64,000 nucleotides of DNA from the NCBI GenBank assembly GCA_013076295.1, contig RQOL01000688.1, forward strand, positions 86,292 to 150,291. Reading direction: 5' to 3'. This DNA is from Sanderia malayensis. Its lineage: Eukaryota > Cnidaria > Scyphozoa > Semaeostomeae > Pelagiidae. The notes beneath the pieces were generated by a model. That model ran no database searches. It had not been told where the DNA came from and worked only from the letters and a program-made list of their open reading frames with translations. Both the position numbers and the translations under genes were made by a program. Below are positions 23,472 through 36,885 of the stretch, piece after piece; the stretch's first letter is position 1; every line of letters begins with the position of its first letter.

Positions 23472-26400
23472 ATGTTAACATTACTCCACACTAATTGCAG
23501 ATGAATCCACGTTGTTACAGCTGAAACGAAGTAAAATTTACATGCATTTGCTTGTTTTTAGGGATATTAACATTACTCCACGCTAATTGCACATGAATCC
23601 ACGTTACTACAGCAGAAAATAAGTAAAATACACATGCATTTGCGTGTTTTCAGTGATATTTGCACTACTGCATACTAATTGGATATGAATCCAGGTTATT
23701 ACAGATAAAACTAAATAAAATACACATGCATTTGCTTGTTTTCAGTGCTACTAACAGTACTGGAAAACTAGTTCCACATGAATCTACGTCTTCACAGTTG
23801 GAACTAAGTTATATACATCTGCATGTACTTGTTTTCAGTGATATTAACATTACTGCCCACTAATTGCACATGAATCCACGTTGTTACAGCTGAAACTAAC
23901 TGAATTACACATGCATTGGTTTTTTTGCAGTGACATTAACATTACTGCAAACTAATTGTACATGAATTCACGTTATTACAGCTGAAATTAAATAAAATAT
24001 ATATGCACTTGCTTACTTGCAGGAATATTAACATTACTGAAAAACTAGTTCCACATGAATCTACGTTATTACAGTTGGAACTAAGTAAAATACATCTGGA
24101 TATAATTGTTTTCAGTGATATTCACATTACTGCTCACTAATTGCAGATGAATCCACGTTGTTGCAGCTGAAACTAACTAAATTACGCATGCATTTGTTTG
24201 TTTGCAGTGATATTGACATTACTGCACACTGATTGGACATGAATCAACGTTATTACAGCTGAAACTAAGTAAAATACACATGCATGTACTTGTTTTCAGT
24301 GATATTAACATTACTGCCCACTAATTGCAGATGAATCCACGTTATTAGAGATGAAACTAAGTAAAATACGCATGCATTTGTCTGTTTCCATTGCTATTAA
24401 CATTACTAAACACTAATTGCACATGATTCCACGTTATTAGAGCCGAAACTAACTAAAATACATATGCATTTGTTTGTTTGCAGTGTTATTTACATTACTG
24501 CACACTAATTGCACATGAATCAACGTTATTACAGCTGAAACTAAGTAAAATACACATGCATTTGCTTCTTTTTAGTGATATTAACATTACTGCCCACTAA
24601 TTGCAGATGAATCCACGTTACTACAGATAAGAATAAGTAAAATACACATGCATTTGCTTGTTTTCAGTGATATTAACATTACTGCCCACTAATTGCAGAT
24701 GAATACACGTTATTAGAGATGAAACTAAGTAAAATACGCATGCATTTGTCTGTTTCCATTGCTATTAACATTACTAAACACTAATTGCACATGAATCCAC
24801 GTTATTAGAGATGAAACTAAGTAAAATACGCATGCATTTGTCTGTTTCCATTGCTATTAACATTACTGCACACTTATTGTACATGAATCCATGTTGTTAC
24901 AGCTGAAACTAATTAAAATACATATGGATTTGTTTGTTTGCAGTGATATTAACATTACTACACACTAATTGCGCATGAATCCACGTTATTACAGCTTAAA
25001 CTAAGTATGAAAGACAGGCATTTGCGTGTTTTCAGTGATATTAACACTACTGCACACTAATTGCACATGAATCCACGTTATTACAGATGCCACTAAATAA
25101 AATACACATGCATGTGCTTGTTTTAATTAATATTAACAATGCTAAACCCTAATTGCACATGAATCCACATTGTTACAGCTGAAACGAAGTAAAATACACA
25201 TGCATTTGTTTGTTTTCGGTGACATTAACATTACTGCACATTTATTGCACATGAATGCACGTTATTACAGCTGAAACTAAGTAAAGCACACATGCATTTG
25301 CTTCTTTTCAGTGATTTTAATATTACTGCACACTATTTGCACATGAATCTACGTTAATACAGTTGGAACTAATTAAAATACACATCCATTTGTTTGTCTG
25401 CAGGGATATTAACATTACTGCACACTAATTGCAAGTGATTCCACGTTATTACAGCTGAAGCTAAGTAAAATACACATGCATTTGCTTGTTTTCAGTGATA
25501 ATAACATTATTGCACACTAATGCACATGATTCCACGTTATTAGAGCTGAAACTAACTAAAATACACATCCATTTGTTTGTCTGCAGGGATATTAACATTA
25601 CTGCACACTAATTGGACATGAATTGACGTTATTACAGCTGAAACGAACTAAATTAAACATGCATTTGTTTGTTTGCAGTGATATTAACATTACTGCACAC
25701 TTATTGCACATGAATCCACGTTATTACAGCTAAAACTAAATAAAATACACATGCATTTGCTTGTTTTCAGTGATATTATCATTACTGCACACTAATTGCA
25801 CATGAATCCACGTTGTTACAGCTCAAACTAAGTAAAATACATATGGATTTGCTTGTTTTCAGTGATTTTAACATTACTGCACACTAATTGCACATGAATC
25901 TACGTTTTTACAGTTGGAACTAGGTAAATTACATATGCATTTATTGTTTTCAGTAATCTTAACACTGCTGAACAATAATTGCACATCAATCCACGTTATT
26001 ACAGCTGAAACTAAGTAAAATACACATGCATTTGTTTGTTTTCAGTGACATTACATTACTGCACACTTATTGTACATGAATCCATGTTGTTACAGCTGAA
26101 ACTAATTAAAATACACATGGATTTGTTTGTTTGCAGTGATTTTAACATTACTACACACTAATTGCACATGAATCCACGTTATTACAGCTTAAACTAAGTA
26201 TGAAAGACAGGCATTTGCGTGTTTTCAGTGATATTAACACTACTGCACACTCATTGCACATGAATCCACGTTATTACAGATGCAACTAAATAAAATACAC
26301 ATGCATGTGCTTGTGTTAATTAATATTAACAATGCTAAACCCTAATTGCACATGAATCCACGTTGTTACAGCTGAAACGAAGTAAAATACACATGCATTT

Positions 26401-27255
26401 GTTTGTTTTCGGTGACATTAACATTACTGCACACTTATTGCACATGAATGCACGTTATTACAGCTGAAACTAAGTAAAGCACACATGCATTTGCTTCTTT
26501 TCAGTGATTTTATCATTACTGCACACTATTTGCACATGAATCTACGTTAATACAGTTGGAACTAATTAAAATACACATGCATTTGCTTATTTTCAGTGAT
26601 AATAACATTACTGCACACTAATTGCAAATGATTCCACGTTATTACAGCTGAAGCTAAGTAAAATACACATGCATTTGCTTGTTTTCAGTGATATTAACAT
26701 TATTGCACACTAATGCACATGATTCCACGTTATTAGAGCTGAAACTAACTAAAATACACATCCATTTGTTTGTTTGCAGGGATATTAACATTGCTGCACA
26801 CTAATTTCACATGAATCCACGTTATTAGAGCTGAAACTAACTAAAATACACATGCATTTGTTTGTTTGCAGTGATATTAACATTACTGCACACTAATTGC
26901 ACAAGAATCCACGTTATTACAGCTCTAACTAAGTAAGAAAGACAGGCACCTGCGCGTTTTCAGTGCTATTAACACTACTGCACACAAATTGGACATGAAT
27001 CAACGTTATTTCAGCTGAAACTAAGTAAAATACACATGCATTTGCATCTTTTTAGTGATATTAACATTACTCGAAACTAATTGCACATGAATACACGTTA
27101 TTACAGCTGAAACTAAGTAAAATACACATGCATTTGCTTGTTTCCATTGCTATTAACACAACTAAACACTAATTGCACATGATTCCACGTTATTAGAGCT
27201 GAAACTAACTAAAATACCCATGCATTTGTTTGTTTGCAGTGATATTAACATTACT

Positions 27256-29010
27256 GCACAGTAATGGCACACGAATCCACGTTGTTACACCTCAAACTAA
27301 GTAAAATACACATGCATTTGCTTGTTTTCAGTGATATTAACCTTACTGCAAACTAATTGGACATGAATCAACGTTATTACAGCTGAAAATAAGTAAAACG
27401 TGTATGCATTTGCTTCTTTTCAGTGATTTTAACATTACTGCACACTATTTGCACATGAATCTACGTTATTACAGTTGGAACTAAGTAAAATATACATGCA
27501 TTTGCTTGTTTTCAGTGATATTAACATTACTGCACACCAATTGCACATGAATCAACGTTATTACAGCTGAAACTAAGTAAAATACACATGCATTTGCTTC
27601 TTTTTAGTGATATTAACATTACTCGAAACTAATTGCACATGAATACACGTTATTTCAGCTGAAACTAAGTAAAATACACATGCATTTGCTTGTTTCCATT
27701 GCTATTAACATTACTAAACACTAATTGCACATGATTCCACGTTATTAGAGCTGAAACTAACTAAGATACCCTTGCATTTGTTTGTTTGCAGTGATATTAA
27801 CATTACTGCACACTAATTGCACATGAATCCACGTTATTACAGCTCTAACTAAGTAAGAAAGACAGGCACTTGCGTGTTTTCAGTGATATTAACACTACTG
27901 CAGACTTATTACACATGAGTCCACTTTATTACAGTTGAAAGTAAGGAAAATACACATGCATTTGCATGTTTTTAGTGATATTAACATTACTGCACAGTAA
28001 TGGCACATGAATCCACGTTGTTACACCTCAAACTAAGTAAAATACACATGCATTTGCTTGTTTTCAGTGATATTAACCTTACTGCACACTAATTGGACAT
28101 GAATCAACGTTATTACAGCTGAAACTAAGTAAAACTTGTATGCATTTGCTTCTTTTCAGTAATTTTAACATTACTGCACACTATTTGCACATGAATCTAC
28201 GTTATTACAGTTGGAACTAAGTAAAATATACATGCATTTGCTTGTTTTCAGTGATATTAACATTACTGCACACCAATTGCACATGAATCAACGTTATTAC
28301 AGCTGAAACTAAGTAAAATACACATGCATTTGCTTCTTTTTAGTGATATTAACATTACTCGAAACTAATTGCACATGAATACACGTTATTTCAGCTGAAA
28401 CTAAGTAAAATACACATGCATTTGCTTGTTTCCATTGCTATTAACATTACTAAACACTAATTGCACATGATTCTACGTTATTAGAGCTGAAACTAACTAA
28501 AATACCCATGCTTTTGTTTGTTTGCAGTGATATTAACATTACTGCACACTAATTGCACATGAATCCACGTTATTACAGCTCTAACTAAGTAAGAAAGACA
28601 GGCACTTGCATGTTTTCAGTGATGTTAACACTACTGCACACTTATTGCACATGAGTCCACTTTATTACAGTTGAAAGTAAGTAAAATACACATGCATTTG
28701 CATGTTTTCAATGATATTAACATTACTGCACAGTAATGGCACATGAATCCACGTTGTTACCCCTCAAACTAAGTAAAATACACATGCATTTGCTTGTTTT
28801 CAGTGATATTAACCTTACTGCACACTAATTGGACATGAATCAACGTTATTACAGCTGAAACTAAGTAAAACTTGCATGCATTTGCTTCTTTTCAGTGATT
28901 TTAACATTACTGCACCCTATTTGCACATGAATCTACGTTATTACAGTTGGAACTAAGTAAAATATACATGCATTTCCTTGTTTTCAGTGATATTAACATT
29001 ACTGCACACC
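27256..29010 (+). repeat. 8-mer higher-order repeat (736 bp), two copies and a partial third
   Basis: The landmark GCACAGTAATGG occurs at 27256, 27992 and 28728, spacing exactly 736 bp (eight monomers). Between them the same eight subtypes follow in order: CACCTCAAAC, AAAACTTG/ACGTGTATGC, TATTTGCAC with GTTGGAAC, CACCAATTG, CGAAACTAATTGC, AAACACTAATTGCACATGATTC, the GACAGG subtype, and the GAAAGTAAG subtype. The third copy departs near 29010 into GATTCCACGTTATTACAGCTG. The same series, in part, makes up 2.0-4.5 kb, 13-16 kb and 50-53 kb, so this 8-mer is probably the ancestral higher-order unit of the array. Confidence 0.82.
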
Positions 29011-32000
29011 AATTGCACATGATTCCACGTTATTACAGCTGAGGCTAAGTAAAATACACATGCATTTGCTTGTTTTCAGTGATATTAACTTTACTGCACA
29101 CTAATTGCATACGATTCCACGTTATTAGAGCTTACACTAACTAAAATACACATGCATTTGTTTGTTTGCAGTGATATTAACATTACTGCACACTAATTGC
29201 ACATGAATCCACGTTATTACAGCGGAAACTAAGTAAACTACACATGCACTTGCGTGTTTTCAGTGATATTAACACTACTGCACACTAATGGCACATGAGT
29301 CCACTTTATTACAGATAAAACTAAATAATATACACATGCATTTTCTTGTTTTCAGTGCTACTAACATTACTGAAAAACTAGTTCCACATGAATTTACGTT
29401 TTTACAGTTGGAACTAAGTTATATACATCTGCAAGTACTTGTTTTCAGTGATATTAACATTACTGCCCACTAATTGCAGATGAATCCACGTTATTAGTGA
29501 TGAAACTAAGTAAAATACGCAGGCATTTGTTTGTTTTCATTGCTATTAACATTACTAAACACTAATTGCACATGATTCCACGTTATTAGAGATGAAACTA
29601 AGTAAAATACGCATGCCTTTGTTTGTTTTCATTGCTATTACCATTACTAAACATTAATTGCACATGATTCCAGGTTATTAGAGCCTAAACTAACTAAAAT
29701 ACACCTCCATTTGTTTGTTTGCAGGGATATTAACATTGCTGCACACTGATTGCAAATGAATCCACGTTATTAGAGCTGAAACTAACTAAAATACACATGC
29801 ATTTGTTTGTTTGCAGTGATATTAACCTTACTGCACACTAATTGGACATGAATCAACGTTATTACAGCTGAAACTAACTAAAATACACATGCATTTGTTT
29901 GTTTGCAGTGATATTAACCTTACTGCACACTAATTGGACATGAATCAACGTTATTACAGCTGAAACTAAGTAAAATACACATGCATTGGTTTGTTTGCAG
30001 TGATATTAACATTACTGAACACTAATTGCACATGAATCCACGTTATTACAGCTCTAACTAAGTAAGAAAGACAGGCACTTGCGTGTTTTCAGTGATATTA
30101 ACACTACTGCAGACTTATTACACATGAGTCCACTTTATTACAGTTGAAAGTAAGGAAAATACACATGCATTTGCATGTTTTCAGTGATATTAACATTACT
30201 GCACAGTAATGGCACATGAATCCACGTTGTTACACCTCAAACTAAGTAAAATACACATGCATTTGCTTGTTTTCAGTGATATTAACCTTACTGCACACTA
30301 ATTGGACATGAATCAACGTTATTACAGCTGAAACTAAGTAAAACTTGTATGCATTTGCTTCTTTTCAGTAATTTTAACATTACTGCACACTATTTGCACA
30401 TGAATCTACGTTATTACAGTTGGAACTAAGTAAAATATACATGCATTTGCTTGTTTTCAGTGATATTAACATTACTGCACACCAATTGCACATGAATCAA
30501 CGTTATTACAGCTGAAACTAAGTAAAATACACATGCATTTGCTTCTTTTTAGTGATATTAACATTACTCGAAACTAATTGCACATGAATACACGTTATTT
30601 CAGCTGAAACTAAGTAAAATACACATGCATTTGCTTGTTTCCATTGCTGTTAACATTACTAAACACTAATTGCACATGATTCCACGTTATTAGAGCTGAA
30701 ACTAACTAAAATACCCATGCATTTGTTTGTTTGCAGTGATATTAACATTACTGCACACTAATTGCACATGAATCCACGTTATTACAGCTCTAACTAAGTA
30801 AGAAAGACAGGCACTTGCGTGTTTTCAGTGATATTAACACTACTGCACACTTATTGCACATGAGTCCACTTTATTACAGTTGAAAGTAAGTAAAATACAC
30901 ATGCATTTGCATGTTTTCAGTGATATTAACATTACTGCACAGTAATGGCACATGAATCCACGTTGTTACCCTCAAACTAAGTAAAATACACATGCATTTG
31001 CTTGTTTCAGTGATATTAACCTTACTGCACACTAATTGGACATGAATCAACGTTATTACAGCTGAAACTAAGTAAAACTTGCATGCATTTGCTTCTTTTC
31101 AGTGATTTTAACATTACTGCACCCTATTTGCACATGAATCTACGTTATTACAGTTGGAACTAAGTAAAATATACATGCATTTCCTTGTTTTCAGTGATAT
31201 TAACATTACTGCACACCAATTGCACATGATTCCACGTTATTACAGCTGAGGCTAAGTAAAATACACATGCATTTGCTTGTTTTCAGTGATATTAACTTTA
31301 CTGCACACTAATTGCATACGATTCCACGTTATTAGAGCTTACACTAACTAAAATACACATGCATTTGTTTGTTTGCAGTGATATTAACATTACTGCACAC
31401 TAATTGCACATGAATCCACGTTATTACAGCGGAAACTAAGTAAACTACACATGCACTTGCGTGTTTTCAGTGATATTAACACTACTGCACACTAATGGCA
31501 CATGAGTCCACTTTATTACAGATAAAACTAAATAATATACACATGCATTTCCTTGCTTTCAGTGCTACTAACATTACTGAAAAACTAGTTCCACATGAAT
31601 TTACGTTTTTACAGTTGGAACTAAGTTATATACATCTGCAAGTACTTGTTTTCAGTGATATTAACATTACTGCCCACTAATTGCAGATGAATCCACGTTA
31701 TTAGTGATGAAACTAAGTAAAATACGCAGGCATTTGTTTGTTTTCTTTGCTATTAACATTACTAAACACTAATTGCACATGATTCCACGTTATTAGAGAT
31801 GAAACTAAGTAAAATACGCATGCCTTTGTTTGTTTTCATTGCTATTACCATTACTAAACACTAATTGCACATGATTCCAGGTTATTAGAGCTCTAACTAA
31901 GTAGGAAAGACAGGCACTTGTGTGTTTTCAGTGATATTAACACTACTGCACACTAATTGCATATGAATCCACGTTATTACAGCTGAAACTAAGTAAAATA

Positions 32001-32479
32001 CACATGCATTTGCTTGTTTTCAGTGATATTAACATTACAGCACACTTATTGCACATGAATCCACGTTATTACAGCTGAAACTAAATAAAATACACATGGA
32101 TTTGTTTGTTTGCAATGATATTGACATTACTGCACACTAATTGGACATGAATCAACGTTATTACAGCTGAAACTAAGTAAAATACACATGCATTTGCTTC
32201 TTTTTAGTGATATTAACATTACTCGAAACTAATTGCACATGAATCCACGTTGTTACAGCTGAAACTAACTAAATTACGCATGCATTTGTTTGTTTGCATT
32301 GATATTGACATTACTGTACACTAATTGGACATGAATCAACGTTATTAAAGCTGAAACTAAGTAAAATACACATGCATTTGCCTCTTTTTAGTGATATTAA
32401 CATTACTCGAAACTAATTGCAAATGAATTCACGTTATTACAGCTGAAAATAGCTAAATTAAACATGCATTTGTTTGTTT
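28065..32479 (+). repeat. 48-mer higher-order repeat, unit 1 (about 4,415 bp)
   Basis: The unit recurs immediately at 32480. Landmarks 29288 and 33703 are 4,415 bp apart (48 monomers is 4,416). Internally it is two related 24-mers: CAGTGATATTAACCTTACTG at 28065 recurs at 30274, and the open frame at 29288 recurs at 31495. The halves agree for about 1.6 kb (28065-29680 with 30274-31888). They differ in the last 0.6 kb, where the first half has GAGCCTAAACTAAC and the second GAGCTCTAACTAAGTAGG. Confidence 0.8.
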
Positions 32480-35400
32480 CCAGTGATATTAACCTTACTG
32501 CACACTAATTGGACATGAATCAACGTTATTACAGCTGAAACTAAGTAAAACTTGTATGCATTTGCTTCTTTTCAGTAATTTTAACATTACTGCACACTAT
32601 TTGCACATGAATCTACGTTATTACAGTTGGAACTAAGTAAAATATACATGCATTTGCTTGTTTTCAGTGATATTAACATTACTGCACACCAATTGCACAT
32701 GAATCAACGTTATTACAGCTGAAACTAAGTAAAATACACATGCATTTGCTTCTTTTTAGTGATATTAACATTACTCGAAACTAATTGCACATGAATACAC
32801 GTTATTTCAGCTGAAACTAAGTAAAATACACATGCATTTGCTTGTTTCCATTGCTATTAACATTACTAAACACTAATTGCACATGATTCTACGTTATTAG
32901 AGCTGAAACTAACTAAAATACCCATGCTTTTGTTTGTTTGCAGTGATATTAACATTACTGCACACTAATTGCACATGAATCCACGTTATTACAGCTCTAA
33001 CTAAGTAAGAAAGACAGGCACTTGCGTGTTTTCAGTGATGTTAACACTACTGCACACTTATTGCACATGAGTCCACTTTATTACAGTTGAAAGTAAGTAA
33101 AATACACATGCATTTGCATGTTTTCAATGATATTAACATTACTGCACAGTAATGGCACATGAATCCACGTTGTTACCCTCAAACTAAGTAAAATACACAT
33201 GCATTTGCTTGTTTTCAGTGATATTAACCTTACTGCACACTAATTGGACATGAATCAACGTTATTACAGCTGAAACTAAGTAAAACTTGCATGCATTTGC
33301 TTCTTTTCAGTGATTTTAACATTACTGCACCCTATTTGCACATGAATCTACGTTATTACAGTTGGAACTAAGTAAAATATACATGCATTTCCTTGTTTTC
33401 AGTGATATTAACATTACTGCACACCAATTGCACATGATTCCACGTTATTACAGCTGAGGCTAAGTAAAATACACATGCATTTGCTTGTTTTCAGTGATAT
33501 TAACTTTACTGCACACTAATTGCATACGATTCCACGTTATTAGAGCTTACACTAACTAAAATACACATGCATTTGTTTGTTTGCAGTGATATTAACATTA
33601 CTGCACACTAATTGCACATGAATCCACGTTATTACAGCGGAAACTAAGTAAACTACACATGCACTTGCGTGTTTTCAGTGATATTAACACTACTGCACAC
33701 TAATGGCACATGAGTCCACTTTATTACAGATAAAACTAAATAATATACACATGCATTTTCTTGTTTTCAGTGCTACTAACATTACTGAAAAACTAGTTCC
33801 ACATGAATTTACGTTTTTACAGTTGGAACTAAGTTATATACATCTGCAAGTACTTGTTTTCAGTGATATTAACATTACTGCCCACTAATTGCAGATGAAT
33901 CCACGTTATTAGTGATGAAACTAAGTAAAATACGCAGGCATTTGTTTGTTTTCATTGCTATTAACATTACTAAACACTAATTGCACATGATTCCACGTTA
34001 TTAGAGATGAAACTAAGTAAAATACGCATGCCTTTGTTTGTTTCATTGCTATTACCATTACTAAACATTAATTGCACATGATTCCAGGTTATTAGAGCCT
34101 AAACTAACTAAAATACACCTCCATTTGTTTGTTTGCAGGGATATTAACATTGCTGCACACTGATTGCAAATGAATCCACGTTATTAGAGCTGAAACTAAC
34201 TAAATACACATGCATTTGTTTGTTTGCAGTGATATTAACCTTACTGCACACTAATTGGACATGAATCAACGTTATTACAGCTGAAACTAACTAAAATACA
34301 CATGCATTTGTTGTTTGCAGTGATATTAACCTTACTGCACACTAATTGGACATGAATCAACGTTATTACAGCTGAAACTAAGTAAAATACACATGCATTG
34401 GTTTGTTGCAGTGATATTAACATTACTGAACACTAATTGCACATGAATCCACGTTATTACAGCTCTAACTAAGTAAGAAAGACAGGCACTTGCGTGTTTT
34501 CAGTGATATTAACACTACTGCAGACTTATTACACATGAGTCCACTTTATTACAGTTGAAAGTAAGGAAAATACACATGCATTTGCATGTTTTCAGTGATA
34601 TTAACATTACTGCACAGTAATGGCACATGAATCCACGTTGTTACACCTCAAACTAAGTAAAATACACATGCATTTGCTTGTTTTCAGTGATATTAACCTT
34701 ACTGCACACTAATTGGACATGAAATCAACGTTATTACAGCTGAAACTAAGTAAAACTTGTATGCATTTGCTTCTTTTCAGTAATTTTAACATTACTGCAC
34801 ACTATTTGCACATGAATCTACGTTATTACAGTTGGAACTAAGTAAAATATACATGCATTTGCTTGTTTTCAGTGATATTAACATTACTGCACACCAATTG
34901 CACATGAATCAACGTTATTACAGCTGAAACTAAGTAAAATACACATGCATTTGCTTCTTTTAGTGATATTAACATTACTCGAAACTAATTGCACATGAAT
35001 ACACGTTATTTCAGCTGAAACTAAGTAAAATACACATGCATTTGCTTGTTTCCATTGCTGTTAACATTACTAAACACTAATTGCACATGATTCCACGTTA
35101 TTAGAGCTGAAACTAACTAAAATACCCATGCATTTGTTTGTTTGCAGTGATATTAACATTACTGCACACTAATTGCACATGAATCCACGTTATTACAGCT
35201 CTAACTAAGTAAGAAAGACAGGCACTTGCGTGTTTTCAGTGATATTAACACTACTGCACACTTATTGCACATGAGTCCACTTTATTACAGTTGAAAGTAA
35301 GTAAAATACACATGCATTTGCATGTTTTCAGTGATATTACATTACTGCACAGTAATGGCACATGAATCCACGTTGTTACCCCTCAAACTAAGTAAAATAC

Positions 35401-36885
35401 ACATGCATTTGCTTGTTTTCAGTGATATTAACCTTACTGCACACTAATTGGACATGAATCAACGTTATTACAGCTGAAACTAAGTAAAACTTGCATGCAT
35501 TTGCTTCTTTTCAGTGATTTTAACATTACTGCACCCTATTTGCACATGAATCTACGTTATTACAGTTGGAACTAAGTAAAATATACATGCATTTCCTTGT
35601 TTTCAGTGATATTAACATTACTGCACACCAATTGCACATGATTCCACGTTATTACAGCTGAGGCTAAGTAAAATACACATGCATTTGCTTGTTTCAGTGA
35701 TATTAACTTTACTGCACACTAATTGCATACGATTCCACGTTATTAGAGCTTACACTAACTAAAATACACATGCATTTGTTTGTTTGCAGTGATATTAACA
35801 TTACTGCACACTAATTGCACATGAATCCACGTTATTACAGCGGAAACTAAGTAAACTACACATGCACTTGCGTGTTTTCAGTGATATTAACACTACTGCA
35901 CACTAATGGCACATGAGTCACTTTATTACAGATAAAACTAAATAATATACACATGCATTTCCTTGCTTTCAGTGCTACTAACATTACTGAAAACTAGTTC
36001 CACATGAATTTACGTTTTCAGTTGGAACTAAGTTATATACATCTGCAAGTACTTGTTTTCAGGATATTAACATTACTGCCCACTAATTGCAGATGAATCC
36101 ACGTTATTAGTGATGAAACTAAGTAAAATACGCAGGCATTTGTTTGTTTTCTTTGCTATTAACATTACTAAACCTAATTGCACATGATTCCACGTTATTA
36201 GAGATGAAACTAAGTAAAATACGCATGCCTTTGTTTGTTTTCATTGCTATTACCATTACTAAACACTAATTGCACATGATTCCAGGTTATTAGAGCTCTA
36301 ACTAAGTAGGAAAGACAGGCACTTGTGTGTTTTCAGTGATATTAACACTACTGCACACTAATTGCATATGAATCCACGTTATTACAGCTGAAACTAAGTA
36401 AAATACACATGCATTTGCTTGTTTTCAGTGATATTAACATTACAGCACACTTATTGCACATGAATCCACATTATTACAGCTGAAACTAAATAAAATACAC
36501 ATGGATTGTTTGTTTGCAATGATATTGACATTACTGCACACTAATTGGACATGAATCAACGTTATTACAGCTGAAACTAAGTAAAATACACATGCATTTG
36601 CTTCTTTTTAGTGATATTAACATTACTCGAAACTAATTGCACATGAATCCACGTTGTTACAGCTGAAACTAACTAAATTACGCATGCATTTGTTTGTTGC
36701 ATTGATATTGACATTACTGTACACTAATTGGACATGAATCAACGTTATTAAAGCTGAAACTAAGTAAAATACACATGCATTTGCCTCTTTTTAGTGATAT
36801 TAACATTACTCGAAACTAATTGCAAATGAATTCACGTTATTACAGCTGAAAATAGCTAATTAAACATGCATTTGTTTGTTTCCAG
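32480..36885 (+). repeat. 48-mer higher-order repeat, unit 2 (tandem copy)
   Basis: Direct tandem copy of 28065-32479, alternating the same two 24-mer halves (GCATTTTCTTG form at 33703, GCATTTCCTTGCTTTCAG form near 35915). From about 34.0 kb it is studded with single-base deletions, so it is a few bases shorter than unit 1 and its last open frame is broken. At its right end it continues as CCAGTGATATTGAC, whereas the unit 1-unit 2 junction switches at CCAGTGATATTAACC. Confidence 0.8.

Noticed and set aside
29985..30010. Transcription terminators, promoters or tRNA/rRNA genes in the array
   Set aside because: T runs and AT-rich motifs are part of the monomer and recur everywhere. No cloverleaf, rRNA motif or Pol III box was found on either strand by inspection.
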